DNA from: Hymenobacter sp. ISL-91
GTDB lineage: Bacteria; Bacteroidota; Bacteroidia; Cytophagales; Hymenobacteraceae
DNA length: 54,418 nucleotides
Assembly: GCF_018613725.1 (NCBI RefSeq)
Contig: NZ_JAGGPS010000026.1
Location: 149,760-204,177, forward strand
Reading direction: 5' to 3'
The translations under genes and the position numbers were made by a program. Within the stretch, counting starts at the first letter, position 1, and the number at the start of each line of letters is the position of its first letter. The notes beneath the pieces were generated by a model, which saw only the letters and a program-made list of their open reading frames with translations, ran no database searches and was not told the origin of the DNA. This document shows, piece by piece, positions 8,035-16,317 of this stretch.

Positions 8035-8439
8035 TTATTTCCCGCTCACGAGCCGCGCAAAGTCATCGTAGTTGCGGATGTAATCGGCCTCATCGTACTC
8101 CTGCGAAGCCAGGCACATAAGCACTGCGCCGGGGCCGAACCGGATTTCGCGCCAGCATAACGGCGGCACATACAGGCCCTGGGTCGGTTGGTCGAGGCGG
8201 AAGGTATGGCGCTGGCGGTCGGGCGTTTCTATTAGCAGCTCAATGGTGCCATGCACGGCGACAATCAGCTGTTCCAGCTCGTGGTGGGCGTGGTTGCCGG
8301 CCACTTTGGTGATGGGTACGCCGGCCGTCCAGTACACGCGCTGCACGGCAAACGGCAAGTGCCCGCCTTCCGCAATAATCAGGTGGCCCATGTCAGCAGA
8401 GCCGGTGGCAGGAAAATCGAGCAGGTGCGGAAGCGGCAT
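8035..8439 (-). CDS. FdtA/QdtA-like cupin (sugar 3,4-ketoisomerase fold)
   Basis: A 134-residue cupin resembling the FdtA/QdtA/WxcM family, whose members isomerise dTDP-4-keto-6-deoxyglucose. Matching stretches are FAVQRVYW, NHAHHELEQLIVAVHGTIELLI, PTQGLYVPPLCWREI and ASQEYDEADYIRNYDDF; the histidines of NHAHHE would be the active-site cluster. The start at 8439 (MPLPHLLDF) is chosen because the longer frame to 8538 enters a palindromic repeat. No nucleotide-sugar pathway genes lie around it, so it is orphaned from its usual context. The family resemblance is good; the deoxysugar role here is inference. Confidence 0.75.
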   Translation of the reverse strand: MPLPHLLDFPATGSADMGHLIIAEGGHLPFAVQRVYWTAGVPITKVAGNHAHHELEQLIVAVHGTIELLIETPDRQRHTFRLDQPTQGLYVPPLCWREIRFGPGAVLMCLASQEYDEADYIRNYDDFARLVSGK

Positions 8440-8529
8440 GAGAGGCAGAAAGGGGAGAAGCGCGGCCGGTTCTGGCAGCCAGTTTTTGTAAGTCGCAAAG
8501 AAACGAATAGCAGCGGTAGCTTGGCGCGA

Positions 8530-8630
8530 GAACGTCATGCAGAGCGCAGCGAAGCATCTCGCGTGCTGACGTTGGATTACTGCTGCAACGTCAGCACGCG
8601 AGATGCTTCGCTGCGCTCTGCATGACGTTC
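8530..8630. repeat. REP-like palindrome B, perfect 44-bp stem
   Basis: Arms 8530-8573 and 8587-8630 are exact reverse complements over 44 bases, with a 13-base loop (GGATTACTGCTGC). They begin with GAACGTCATGCAGAGCGCAG. The element lies between the 3' end of the flavin-reductase-like gene and the cupin start, both on the minus strand. Confidence 0.92.
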
Positions 8631-8641
8631 ATCCCTAATCC

Positions 8642-9562
8642 CTAATCCCTAATCGACCCGGCCAGCAGTAGCGCTTTCCAGGCATCGAGCAAACGCCCCT
8701 CTTCCAGTAGTTTCTGGCCCAGCAGCACCAGCTCGTGGCGCTGGCGGGTGGGGTCGGTGGGATGCTGGCCGAGGGTGTAGCTCACAATAGGCTCGTGGCG
8801 GAAGGCAGCCGCTTCTTCGGCAGTTGGCATAGATTGGGCCTCAATGTTGGCCAGGCGGCCCAGGTTGTTGCCGGTGAGCACCTCAGAGTTGCGGATGAAC
8901 TCGGGCAGCTGGTCGATGCCGATGCCCAGGTTGCGGTTGGGTTTGGGTACCTCGAACAGGCTGCTGCCCGAAGCCCGGCAGTACCAGTCGCCGCCGAGGC
9001 GGGCAATTGCGTCGAGCCGGAACGGGTCGATGCCATTTCCGGAAGGCAGCACAATATCCTCGCGGAAATGGGCCATCACCACCCGGCAGATGATAAGGTT
9101 GCCGGCCCCGTTGTTCTGGCCCAACTCAATCACCTGCTCCACTACGCACTCGAAAGCGGCCGGGGCCTCGGCCACACGGGGCGGCCGCACTTTCTGGCTG
9201 GGCAGCTCCGTGAAACCGGCCTTTACGAACTCGTTTACCCCTTTACCATACTCGGTGCTGGCCAGCGACATCTGCTCGACCATGGCGTAGTCGCAGATGT
9301 GGACGACGACTTCGGGCACCTCGCGCACGTTTTGCAGCGTGTGTTTCTGGGAGTTGTCGCGGACGCGGTTGGCAGGCGAGAACACCAGAATGGGCGGGTT
9401 CGAGCCAAAGCAGTTGAAGAAGCTGTAGGGGCTCAGGTTCACGCTGCCATCGGCTGCAATGGTGCTGGCGAAGGCTACCGGGCGCGGGGCAATGGCACCT
9501 ACCATAAAGGGGTGCAGCTCGGCGGGTGTAAGTTGGGCGGGGTCGATGGTGCGGAAGGACAT
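8642..9562 (-). CDS. Flavin-reductase-like FMN-binding split-barrel protein
   Basis: A 306-residue protein whose first 200 residues match the flavin-reductase-like split-barrel family: HPFMVGAIAPRPVAFAST, NLSPYSFFNCFGSNPPILVF, an NxxDNSQKHTLxN segment, and the EYGKGVNEF and LPSQKV stretches. Such proteins bind FMN and typically reduce free flavin or a small substrate using NAD(P)H. The C-terminal 100 residues are an extra helical part without a recognised motif. The stop codon falls inside a short tandem CCCTAAT run (8633-8654) that abuts palindrome B. It may be co-transcribed with the downstream cupin gene, with palindrome B between. Substrate unknown. Confidence 0.82.
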   Translation of the reverse strand: MSFRTIDPAQLTPAELHPFMVGAIAPRPVAFASTIAADGSVNLSPYSFFNCFGSNPPILVFSPANRVRDNSQKHTLQNVREVPEVVVHICDYAMVEQMSLASTEYGKGVNEFVKAGFTELPSQKVRPPRVAEAPAAFECVVEQVIELGQNNGAGNLIICRVVMAHFREDIVLPSGNGIDPFRLDAIARLGGDWYCRASGSSLFEVPKPNRNLGIGIDQLPEFIRNSEVLTGNNLGRLANIEAQSMPTAEEAAAFRHEPIVSYTLGQHPTDPTRQRHELVLLGQKLLEEGRLLDAWKALLLAGSIRD

Positions 9563-9700
9563 GGGGCGAAGGTCGGAATAGTCGGGCGGAAATCCGCTGG
9601 GGGCGTTTTGGTCGCCGCACGACGCTCTGGCCCACTGCTGAAAACTAGTTCAGTTCAACCTAAAAGCTATACTTTTAGCCCGCACTTTCAGCCTGCCTTT

Positions 9701-10780
9701 ATGTTCGGAATCAACCACATCAAGTTCGATTCGATGACCTATGTCATCCATTACCAGAACGGCCGCGTGCGCAAGGAGGGGCGGGGGCTATCATTCTACT
9801 ATTTCGGTCCGAACAGCTCTATCGTGGCCATTCCGATGGGCAGTAATGACCTGCCATTCATTTTCAATGAAACCACCGCCGACTACCAGACCGTTTCCAT
9901 TCAGGGGCAGATAACGTACAAGGCCGGCGACCCGCGCCAGCTGGCCGAGCAGCTCGACTTCACGGTGGATAACCGGGGTGTTTACAAGAAGAACGAGCTG
10001 GAGAAGCTGCACCAGCGCATCATCAACGAGGCCCAAACCGCTACCTCGACCTTCGTGCAGCGCCTGGGCCTGAAGGACGTGATGCGCTCGGCGAAGGCAG
10101 TGGAGGTGAACATCGGGGAGGGGCTGGCGGCCTCCACGGCTATTCGGCTGCTGGGTATTGAGGTGCTGGCCGTGAACGTGCTGGCCGTGCGGGCCACGCC
10201 CGAAATGGGCCGGGCGCTGGAAACCGAAACCCGCGAGAAAATTCAGCAGGAAGCCGACCAGGCCATTTTTGAGCGCCGCAACTTTGCCGTGGAGCAGGAG
10301 CGCCGAATTCGGGAAAGCGAGCTGAACACCGAAATTGCGGTGGAGGAAAAAAACAAGCAGATTGCCGAGAAGCAGATGGAGGGCGAGATGCAGCGGGCTA
10401 CCAGCACCCGGCAGCTGCGCGAGATGCAGGTGCAGGCCGATATTGCGGTGGAAGAGCAGCGCCAGCGCCTGATTGAGCAGGCCGCGGCCAACCAGCGCAC
10501 CGAGGCCGAAACCCAGGGCTACGTGCTCGAAACCACGCTCAAGCCCTACAAGGAGATGGACTGGAAGCTGCTGGTGGCCCTCAACAACAACCCCGACCCC
10601 CGTTTCAATATTGCCCTGGCTTTCCGGGAGCTGGCCGAAAACGCGGGCAAAATCGGCAACCTCAACATCTCGCCCGACTTGCTCGACTCGCTGCTGCAAA
10701 ACCCGTCGCCCCTGCACCCCGGGCAGCCCGATGTGCGTTCCGAAAGCCGTTCCAGTAACCGCCCCGATACTCGCCGATGA
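9701..10780 (+). CDS. SPFH/band-7 domain protein with long coiled coil
   Basis: A 359-residue SPFH (stomatin/prohibitin/flotillin) protein. Residues about 1-175 form the SPFH domain (YQTVSIQGQITYKAGDPRQLAEQL, ...TLxVQRLGLKDVMRSAKAVEV). Residues about 175-285 are a charged coiled coil rich in E/K/Q/R, typical for oligomerisation. The C-terminus (EMDWKLLVALNNNPDPRFNIALAFRELAENAGKIGNLNISPDLL) is a compact conserved-looking domain. No N-terminal membrane helix is visible, unlike classical flotillins, so membrane contact must be indirect or absent. The ATG at 9701 is chosen because the long open frame upstream is antisense to the neighbouring gene. It overlaps the next gene by four bases (ATGA), implying translational coupling. 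Confidence 0.85.
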   Translation: MFGINHIKFDSMTYVIHYQNGRVRKEGRGLSFYYFGPNSSIVAIPMGSNDLPFIFNETTADYQTVSIQGQITYKAGDPRQLAEQLDFTVDNRGVYKKNELEKLHQRIINEAQTATSTFVQRLGLKDVMRSAKAVEVNIGEGLAASTAIRLLGIEVLAVNVLAVRATPEMGRALETETREKIQQEADQAIFERRNFAVEQERRIRESELNTEIAVEEKNKQIAEKQMEGEMQRATSTRQLREMQVQADIAVEEQRQRLIEQAAANQRTEAETQGYVLETTLKPYKEMDWKLLVALNNNPDPRFNIALAFRELAENAGKIGNLNISPDLLDSLLQNPSPLHPGQPDVRSESRSSNRPDTRR

Positions 10781-11703
10781 GCCAGCGCGACTACGCCATT
10801 CTGGTGCGCGGAAAAACCCGGCTGGAGCTGCTGGTGGAGCGGTTTAATACGCTGGGGCAGGCCCGGTTTTACATCGAAAGCGGGGGCGGCGAGTTTGCGG
10901 AGTACGAGGCCGAGAACGAGCGGTTTCAGGAGTCGTTTTCGCTGGTGCAGCGGCAGCTGTCGGCCCTGATGAAGAACAAAATCGTGGAACGGAGCTTTCT
11001 GCCCGCGTTTCTGTTCGACCCCCGGCAGCTGATAGTGGTAGTAGGCCCCGATGGGCTGGTGGCCAACACGGCCAAGTACGTGGGCAAGCTGCCCATTGTA
11101 GCCATTAACCCCGACCCGGCCCGCAACGACGGGGTGCTGCTGCCCTTCACGCTCCGCACCTTTGGGCCAGCCGTCGAGCGGGTGCTGGCCGGCAAGTTTT
11201 CGGTGCGCGAGGCCTCGCTGGCCGAAGTGCGCCTCCAGGACGGGCAGCGGCTGCTGGCCTTCAACGACCTGTTCATCGGGGCCGCCTCGCACGTGTCGGC
11301 CCGCTACCGCATCCGCTACGGGCAAACCACCGAAACGCATTCCTCGTCGGGCATTATCGTTTCCACGGCCTCGGGGGCTACGGGCTGGCTGAGCTCGGTG
11401 TTCAACATGAATGCCGGACTGATGGACTTTCTGGACCCCAATGAAGCTGCCGCGCCGCGCCCCGCGCTGGCTCCCGACGAGCTGCTGTTTGTGGTGCGCG
11501 AGGCTTTCCGGAGCCAGCGCACCCAGTGCGGCCTCACGGCGGGCGTGCTGAACGCGCAGGTGCCGCTGGTAGTCGAGTCGATGATGCCGGCCAACGGCGT
11601 TATCTTCTCCGATGGGGTGGAAAGCGACTTTCTGCACTTCAACGCCGGAGCTATTGCCACCATTGGTGTTGCGCCGGAAAAGGCCAATCTGGTGGTAGCG
11701 TGA
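10777..11703 (+). CDS. NAD-kinase-fold protein coupled to SPFH gene
   Basis: A 308-residue protein with the NAD kinase / diacylglycerol-kinase-like fold. The usual GGDGT nucleotide motif appears as V-G90-P-D92-G-L, so Asp is kept but the second Gly and the Thr are changed. The second hallmark, S-S-S-G-I-I-V-S-T-A-S-G-A-T-G-W (189-204), matches the NAD kinase D-G-x-I-V-S-T-P-T-G-S-T-A-Y block, and FNDLFIG (162-168) matches the NE(V/L) strand. The N-terminal 80 residues are longer than in PpnK. Overlap with the SPFH gene argues that the products act together. It could be a true NAD(P) kinase, a related sugar or lipid kinase, or a nucleotide-binding sensor; sequence alone does not decide. Confidence 0.78.
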   Translation: MSQRDYAILVRGKTRLELLVERFNTLGQARFYIESGGGEFAEYEAENERFQESFSLVQRQLSALMKNKIVERSFLPAFLFDPRQLIVVVGPDGLVANTAKYVGKLPIVAINPDPARNDGVLLPFTLRTFGPAVERVLAGKFSVREASLAEVRLQDGQRLLAFNDLFIGAASHVSARYRIRYGQTTETHSSSGIIVSTASGATGWLSSVFNMNAGLMDFLDPNEAAAPRPALAPDELLFVVREAFRSQRTQCGLTAGVLNAQVPLVVESMMPANGVIFSDGVESDFLHFNAGAIATIGVAPEKANLVVA

Positions 11704-11761
11704 GGGCCGGGTGCCCCCCTCACGCCGTTTTTGCTCGACTGCTATACTCATGCTACCAATT

Positions 11762-12691
11762 ATGCCGAAAGCCCTGCTTCGCCAGCTAAGTCTGCTACTG
11801 CTCCTTGCCGGTCCGGCTTTGGGCCAGACTTCGGCCGACACGGCCCGGCTGCGCCGCCACCTGTTGGCCCTTACCACCACGCCCGAGCCGCGCAACTACC
11901 GGCACCTGGCCAGCCTCAATCAGGCCGCCGACTACATTGCCGCCGAGCTGGCCGCGGCCAGGGGCCGGCCCGGCGAGCAGGCTTACGAGGTACAGGGCCA
12001 AACCTACCGCAATGTGCTGGCCAGCTTTGGCCCCGAAACCAGCGCGCGCCTCATCATTGGGGCGCACTATGATGTATGCGGCGAGCAGCCGGGTGCCGAC
12101 GATAATGGCACTGGCGTGGCGGCGCTGCTGGAGCTGGCGAGGCTGCTGGGCCAGCAACCGGCGCTGCCTTACCGCATAGATTTGGTAGCGTACACGCTGG
12201 AAGAACCGCCCTTTTTCCGGACCCCGCAAATGGGCAGCTACGTGCACGCCGCAGCCCTGCACGCGGCCGGCGTGGCAGTGCGCGGCATGGTAGCCCTGGA
12301 AATGCTGGGCTATTACGACGACCGGAAGGGTAGCCAGGACTACCCGCTGGGCCCGCTGAAATGGGTGTATGGCAGCCGGGGCAACTACGTAACGGTGGCC
12401 CAGAAATTCGGCAATGGCCGCTTCGGCCGGCAGTTTGCGCGGCGCTACCAAACGGCCGCCGCGCTGCCCGTGAAACGCTTTAAAGCTCCCGCGTGGCTGC
12501 CCGGCATCGACTTCTCCGACCACCTCAACTACTGGCAGTTCGGCTACCCGGCGGTGCTGCTCACTGATACGGCCTTCTACCGCAACAAGCACTACCACCA
12601 GCCTACCGACACACTGGCCCGCCTGGATATGCGTCGGCTGGGTTTGGCTGTGGAGGCGCTGCTGGCCGTGGTTTTGCAGCCGGACAGCTGA
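11762..12691 (+). CDS. Secreted M28-family peptidase / glutaminyl-cyclase-like
   Basis: A 309-residue exported zinc hydrolase. The signal peptide is MPKALLRQLSLLLLLAGPALGQ; an alternative ATG lies four codons upstream at 11750. Metal and catalytic residues of family M28 are visible: H102-Y-D104, G-A-D113-D-N-G-T-G-V, E147-E148, and H279 in KHYHQPTDT. An unusually aromatic tail (DFSDHLNYWQFGYPAVLLTD) precedes the last ligand, as in M28 aminopeptidases. It probably removes N-terminal residues from peptides in the periplasm or outside the cell. It is monocistronic or loosely linked to the following DUF2490-like gene, 63 bases away. Confidence 0.85.
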   Translation: MPKALLRQLSLLLLLAGPALGQTSADTARLRRHLLALTTTPEPRNYRHLASLNQAADYIAAELAAARGRPGEQAYEVQGQTYRNVLASFGPETSARLIIGAHYDVCGEQPGADDNGTGVAALLELARLLGQQPALPYRIDLVAYTLEEPPFFRTPQMGSYVHAAALHAAGVAVRGMVALEMLGYYDDRKGSQDYPLGPLKWVYGSRGNYVTVAQKFGNGRFGRQFARRYQTAAALPVKRFKAPAWLPGIDFSDHLNYWQFGYPAVLLTDTAFYRNKHYHQPTDTLARLDMRRLGLAVEALLAVVLQPDS

Positions 12692-12754
12692 ACCCCGCGC
12701 CCGCGCGTCCGTAGGCAAAGCCGGTTCTGCCTGCGCCAAGTGGGCTGCTTCGCC

Positions 12755-13546
12755 ATGAGAACACGTTGCGTCCTGGTTCTGCTGTTGGTGCTGCTGAGCG
12801 GACTGGCTTACCATGCCCGGGCCCAGGGCCCCATACGCCTGCCCGATTACAATACGCTGGGCTGGGCCACCTATTCGGGTGACTTCCGCCTGGCCGACCA
12901 GTGGAGCCTGCACACCGAATACCAGCTGCGTCGGGTGGAGCTACTGGGCCGACAGCAGCAGCACCTGGCCCGCACCGGGCTGATGCGGCAACTGGGTGAG
13001 CGACTGGAAGTATCGGCTGGCTATACTTTTTTGCGCACCAGTTCCTACGGTCGCTACCCCAACGTAACCGGCCGCCCCCAGCCTGAGCATCGCATATACC
13101 AGGACGTAACCCTGACCGACGCGCTGGGCCGCCTGCACCTGGAGCACCGCTTGCGACTGGAGCAGCGCTGGATTGGCCAGCGGGCCGACGAGGGGCAGGG
13201 CCCGGTGGCCGGCTGGCAGTACCAGAACCGCGCCCGCTACCAGCTGCTGGCCCAGGTGCCGTTACAGGGCCCCACCCTCGGGGACCAGGAGTGGTATCTC
13301 AATGGCTTTGGAGAACTATTCATTGGTTTCGGCCGCAACGTGGGCCAGAACGTGTTCAACCAGAGCCGGCTATCGGCCGGACTGGGCTACCAATTCGGGC
13401 CTAACCTGCAACTGGAGCTTAACTATCTCAACCAAATCAGCCAGCATGGCAGTCCCGAGCCGGTTACGGGCCGGCCGGTGTTCGAGTACAACCGTGGCCT
13501 GCGCCTCAACGCCCAATTGGACGTAGACTTCCGCCGTTCGCGCTGA
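12755..13546 (+). CDS. DUF2490-like outer-membrane beta-barrel protein
   Basis: A 263-residue protein with a signal peptide (MRTRCVLVLLLVLLSGLAYHARAQ) and alternating hydrophobic/aromatic strands throughout (YSGDFRLADQWSLHTEYQLRRVE, LSAGLGYQFGPNLQLELNYLNQI). It ends with a typical barrel strand, though the terminal residues are basic (DVDFRRSR) instead of aromatic. The opening pattern ...LGWATYSGDFRLADQWSLHTEYQ...R matches DUF2490, a family of small porin-like barrels of unknown function. The ATG at 12755 is preferred over an upstream GTG at 12740 for signal-peptide length. It converges on the next gene with a 12-base gap. Confidence 0.75.
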   Translation: MRTRCVLVLLLVLLSGLAYHARAQGPIRLPDYNTLGWATYSGDFRLADQWSLHTEYQLRRVELLGRQQQHLARTGLMRQLGERLEVSAGYTFLRTSSYGRYPNVTGRPQPEHRIYQDVTLTDALGRLHLEHRLRLEQRWIGQRADEGQGPVAGWQYQNRARYQLLAQVPLQGPTLGDQEWYLNGFGELFIGFGRNVGQNVFNQSRLSAGLGYQFGPNLQLELNYLNQISQHGSPEPVTGRPVFEYNRGLRLNAQLDVDFRRSR

Positions 13547-13558
13547 TTGGCGGCTGTT

Positions 13559-14134
13559 TTACCGTCCCACCCACACCCAGCCGCGCGGCACTTCCAGGAA
13601 AGCACGGCCGTCGTCCAGCGTATGCAGCGTGTGCTCGCGACGCAGCAGTCGGGCCGGCCAACCGTTCGGGAAATCCTCGGCATCCAGCCATTCGTGCTGG
13701 CGGTGGGTGGTCCAGGTGAGTTGGTTGGCACCGGGCAGTTTCCCATACTCGGGGGGCAGGGGTGGGCCGGCCGGCACCGCCTCGCCAAAGGTGTTCTCGT
13801 ACCACTCGATGCGGTTTTGGGTACCGACTACCACCTGGGACAGATAGGCAAAGTCGGGGTCGGCGAGCCAAACGGCGGCGTAAACCGGCTCGGTGAGCGG
13901 CGCGAGTTGCTGCTGCCAGTGCCGAAGCGTTTTCAGCAGGTAGGTTGCGCCCAGCTGCCGGACCGCCTGCGGTAGCGGGTGGCGGGCGTGCCGAAACCGG
14001 TGCAGCGGCCCGAGCCCAAGCTTGGCGTAATCGTAGTGATAACGCCGTAGGTGCGCCTCAGACAAATCGGGCAGCAGCGCGCACTCCTGTGCGATGAGCC
14101 GCAATCTGCGGTTGAATCCGCGCATTTTTTTCAT
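13559..14134 (-). CDS. Hypothetical protein
   Basis: A 191-residue protein I do not recognise. It is soluble, with many His, Tyr and Trp residues and a basic N-terminus (MKKMRGFNRRLRLIAQE) but no signal peptide. Residues 45-110 contain RHARHPLPQAVRQLGATYLLKTLRHWQQQLAP, probably a helical bundle, and the C-terminal half is Trp-rich (VGRGWVWVGR end). A degenerate -7 box (TACATTTC, read on the minus strand at 14146-14139) sits four bases before the ATG. It is divergent from the InsA-like gene. Confidence 0.6.
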   Translation of the reverse strand: MKKMRGFNRRLRLIAQECALLPDLSEAHLRRYHYDYAKLGLGPLHRFRHARHPLPQAVRQLGATYLLKTLRHWQQQLAPLTEPVYAAVWLADPDFAYLSQVVVGTQNRIEWYENTFGEAVPAGPPLPPEYGKLPGANQLTWTTHRQHEWLDAEDFPNGWPARLLRREHTLHTLDDGRAFLEVPRGWVWVGR

Positions 14135-14230
14135 GGAAGAAATGTACTGATAAAAGTAAATAGTTGCTCAACTGCTATATCTTTACTAAATAGCTATAGC
14201 TTTTAGCTGATTGCCCTTTACCCGTGGTTT

Positions 14231-14653
14231 ATGTCACAGCTCCGCTGCCCCAAATGCGAATCGATGGAAGCCACCAAAAGCGGCATTGTGGGCGGCCGGC
14301 AGCGGTATAAGTGCCGGAACTGTGGCTACCACTACTCGGTGGCCAAGGCTGGCAAGGAAACCAACCCGTACTACGTTATCAAGGCCCTGCAGCTGTATGT
14401 GGAGGGCGTGAGCTACCGTGAGATTGAGCGGCTGCTAGGCGTAAGCCACGTGAGCGTGATGAACTGGGTGAAGAAGTATGGGGTAAAGGCCCCGCGACAA
14501 ACCGACTACCACCCGACCTATAAAATACTCAATCAGAAGGAACTGGCCGAGTTTTTTCAAAATCCTGACAACATCAAAGGTTCAGGGATGATGATAACCG
14601 AGCTGGGCGATAAGTACATGTTGATTAAGTGGGAACGGTTCCGGCAGGCCTGA
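14231..14653 (+). CDS. Stand-alone InsA-like zinc-ribbon/HTH protein
   Basis: A 140-residue protein matching the N-terminal half of IS1-type transposition proteins (InsA-like). It has a C4 zinc ribbon (C6-P-K-C9 ... C28-R-N-C31) followed by a helix-turn-helix (LYVEGVSYREIERLLGVSHVSVMNWVKKYG, 55-84). Residues 95-140 are short and carry no DDE catalytic triad, and no insB-like frame follows. No terminal inverted repeats flank it. It therefore looks like a domesticated DNA-binding protein, probably a transcription factor, not a mobile element. The AT-rich 96-base gap to the divergent upstream gene may hold its own operator. The TAGCTTTT at 14197-14204 is a possible -7 box. Confidence 0.78.
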   Translation: MSQLRCPKCESMEATKSGIVGGRQRYKCRNCGYHYSVAKAGKETNPYYVIKALQLYVEGVSYREIERLLGVSHVSVMNWVKKYGVKAPRQTDYHPTYKILNQKELAEFFQNPDNIKGSGMMITELGDKYMLIKWERFRQA

Positions 14654-14793
14654 GACTATAGGCGTTTAGCGGAAGTATAGCCAGCATGTGGATTTGCGGG
14701 CGGAGATTTTTCTATTTAGGGACACCGGAGCGCAGCCGTTTAAGCCATGGCTTGCCGAGTTACCCCAGATCCGTCTCATTTCTCCCCACCCGC

Positions 14794-16263
14794 ATGCGTA
14801 AAACGTACTACCCACTGGCTCTTAGTGCCTTGCTGCTGACCACGGCCGCCACGGCCCAGGTGCAACCGCCGCCCGCCGGCAATGCCCCGGCCCCCGTTCC
14901 GGCCCCCCAGGCCCCGGCACCCACCCCGGCAGCCCCCACCGAATCGGTGCCTTATGGGGCGGGACTGAAAGTGTCTTTTTCGCCCGATGGCTCGAAGTAC
15001 ATGCGTTTCATCACCTGGCACCAGGTCTGGACGCGCTTCAACCAGAACAATACCGGCTCGCAGCATACCGCCGGCGACCCGCAGCGCAACACCTTCGATG
15101 TGGGCCTGCGCCGCTCCCGCCTGATTCTGTACGCCCAGCTGAACCCGCGCTTTTTGATTTTAACGCACATTGGCATCAACAACCAGAACGCGGTTGGCGG
15201 CGGCGTGGGCATCGGCGACCCGGGTAAAAAGCCCCAGCTGTTCGTGCACGAGGCCGTAGTGGAATACAAGGTGGCTAACCAACTGAGCCTGGGGGCAGGC
15301 CTGCACTACCAGAACGGTATTTCGCGCATGACGCGGGCCAGCACCCTGAACTTCCTGGCCTTCGATGCGCCCATTACCAACTGGCCCACCATCGAAAAAA
15401 CCGACCAGTTTGCCCGCTACATGGGTATTTATGCCAAGGGCCGGATAGGCAAGCTCGACTATGCCGTGGCTGTCAACGACCCGTTCGTGACCAGCCCGAC
15501 GGCTACCCCGGCCACCGTGCCCACCAACGTGGCCGAGTACAATCCGCGCAACCACTCTAAAAACTTTCAGGGCTACTTCGCCTACGAGTTTCTCGACCAG
15601 GAAGCCAACCTGCTGCCCTACGCCGTGGGCTCGTATCTGGGAACCAAGCGGGTATTCAATATCGGGGCGGGCTTCCTGTTTAACAAGGATGCCATGTTCT
15701 CGCGGCCCGGTGCCTTGCCCTCCCCGCAGCCTGCCGACCCCTATCAGATACCTTTCAAAACCCACAACATGGGAATCTGGTCGGCTGACGTGTTTTTTGA
15801 CACGCCGCTGAACAAGGAAACGGGTACGGCCTTCACCACTTACGCGGTGTACTACAACTTCGATTTTGGGCCGAACTATGTGCGCAACATCGGCATCATG
15901 AACCCAAGCGCGGCCGGGGGCTCGGCTGCTATTCCGGGGGCTGGTACGCTGCGCGGCAACTCCTTCCCAACGGTGGGTACGGGCTCGGCCCTGTATGCGC
16001 AGGCCGGCTACCTGCTGCCCAAAAACGCGCTCGGGCCCAAGGCGCGCCTGCAGCCCTACGCTGCCTGGCTGCACGGCGACTACGAAGGGCTGGAGGCAAT
16101 AGGGGCTAAAAAGGTGAATGTGCTCGACCTGGGGGCCAACGTGCTGCTCGACGGCCACAATGCCAAGCTCACGCTCAACTACCGCGTCCGGCCCGACTAC
16201 TCCAACCCGCAAGACATCAATTACCGCCCCGAAGTCACGCTCCAGACGATGATTTTCCTGTAA
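14794..16263 (+). CDS. OprP/OprO-like outer-membrane porin
   Basis: A 489-residue exported barrel. The signal peptide MRKTYYPLALSALLLTTAATAQ is followed by a Pro/Ala linker (about 22-45), then a barrel starting with YMRFITWHQVWTRFNQNN and LRRSRLILYAQLNPRFLILTHIGINNQN, a pattern of the phosphate-selective porin O/P family. The C-terminus VTLQTMIFL is a final beta strand. The ATG at 14794 is used; the frame is open upstream but has no signal-like sequence. Fifty-four bases later comes an MHS-family symporter gene, so the two likely form an operon that takes one organic solute from outside to cytoplasm. The name OprP does not imply phosphate in Bacteroidota. Confidence 0.82.
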   Translation: MRKTYYPLALSALLLTTAATAQVQPPPAGNAPAPVPAPQAPAPTPAAPTESVPYGAGLKVSFSPDGSKYMRFITWHQVWTRFNQNNTGSQHTAGDPQRNTFDVGLRRSRLILYAQLNPRFLILTHIGINNQNAVGGGVGIGDPGKKPQLFVHEAVVEYKVANQLSLGAGLHYQNGISRMTRASTLNFLAFDAPITNWPTIEKTDQFARYMGIYAKGRIGKLDYAVAVNDPFVTSPTATPATVPTNVAEYNPRNHSKNFQGYFAYEFLDQEANLLPYAVGSYLGTKRVFNIGAGFLFNKDAMFSRPGALPSPQPADPYQIPFKTHNMGIWSADVFFDTPLNKETGTAFTTYAVYYNFDFGPNYVRNIGIMNPSAAGGSAAIPGAGTLRGNSFPTVGTGSALYAQAGYLLPKNALGPKARLQPYAAWLHGDYEGLEAIGAKKVNVLDLGANVLLDGHNAKLTLNYRVRPDYSNPQDINYRPEVTLQTMIFL

Positions 16264-16317
16264 GCGCCTCAGCAGGTCGCAGGTCATTCCTTTTTCCAAC
16301 CTCAACTCCCCAACTTC

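Noticed and set aside
8633..8654. Telomere-like CCCTAAT triplicate
   Set aside because: Only three units at the end of a gene beside a palindrome; a bacterial chromosome is expected, and a similar TTAGGGC wording at 45541 points to ordinary low-complexity repeats.
8735..9700. Long open frame that would extend the SPFH protein by 320 residues at its N-terminus
   Set aside because: It is antisense to the clear flavin-reductase-like gene, has low-complexity composition typical of shadow frames in GC-rich DNA, and the SPFH fold begins only at 9701.
14135..14653. IS1-type insertion sequence
   Set aside because: No InsB/DDE frame, terminal inverted repeats or target duplication could be seen, so it is annotated as a stand-alone protein.
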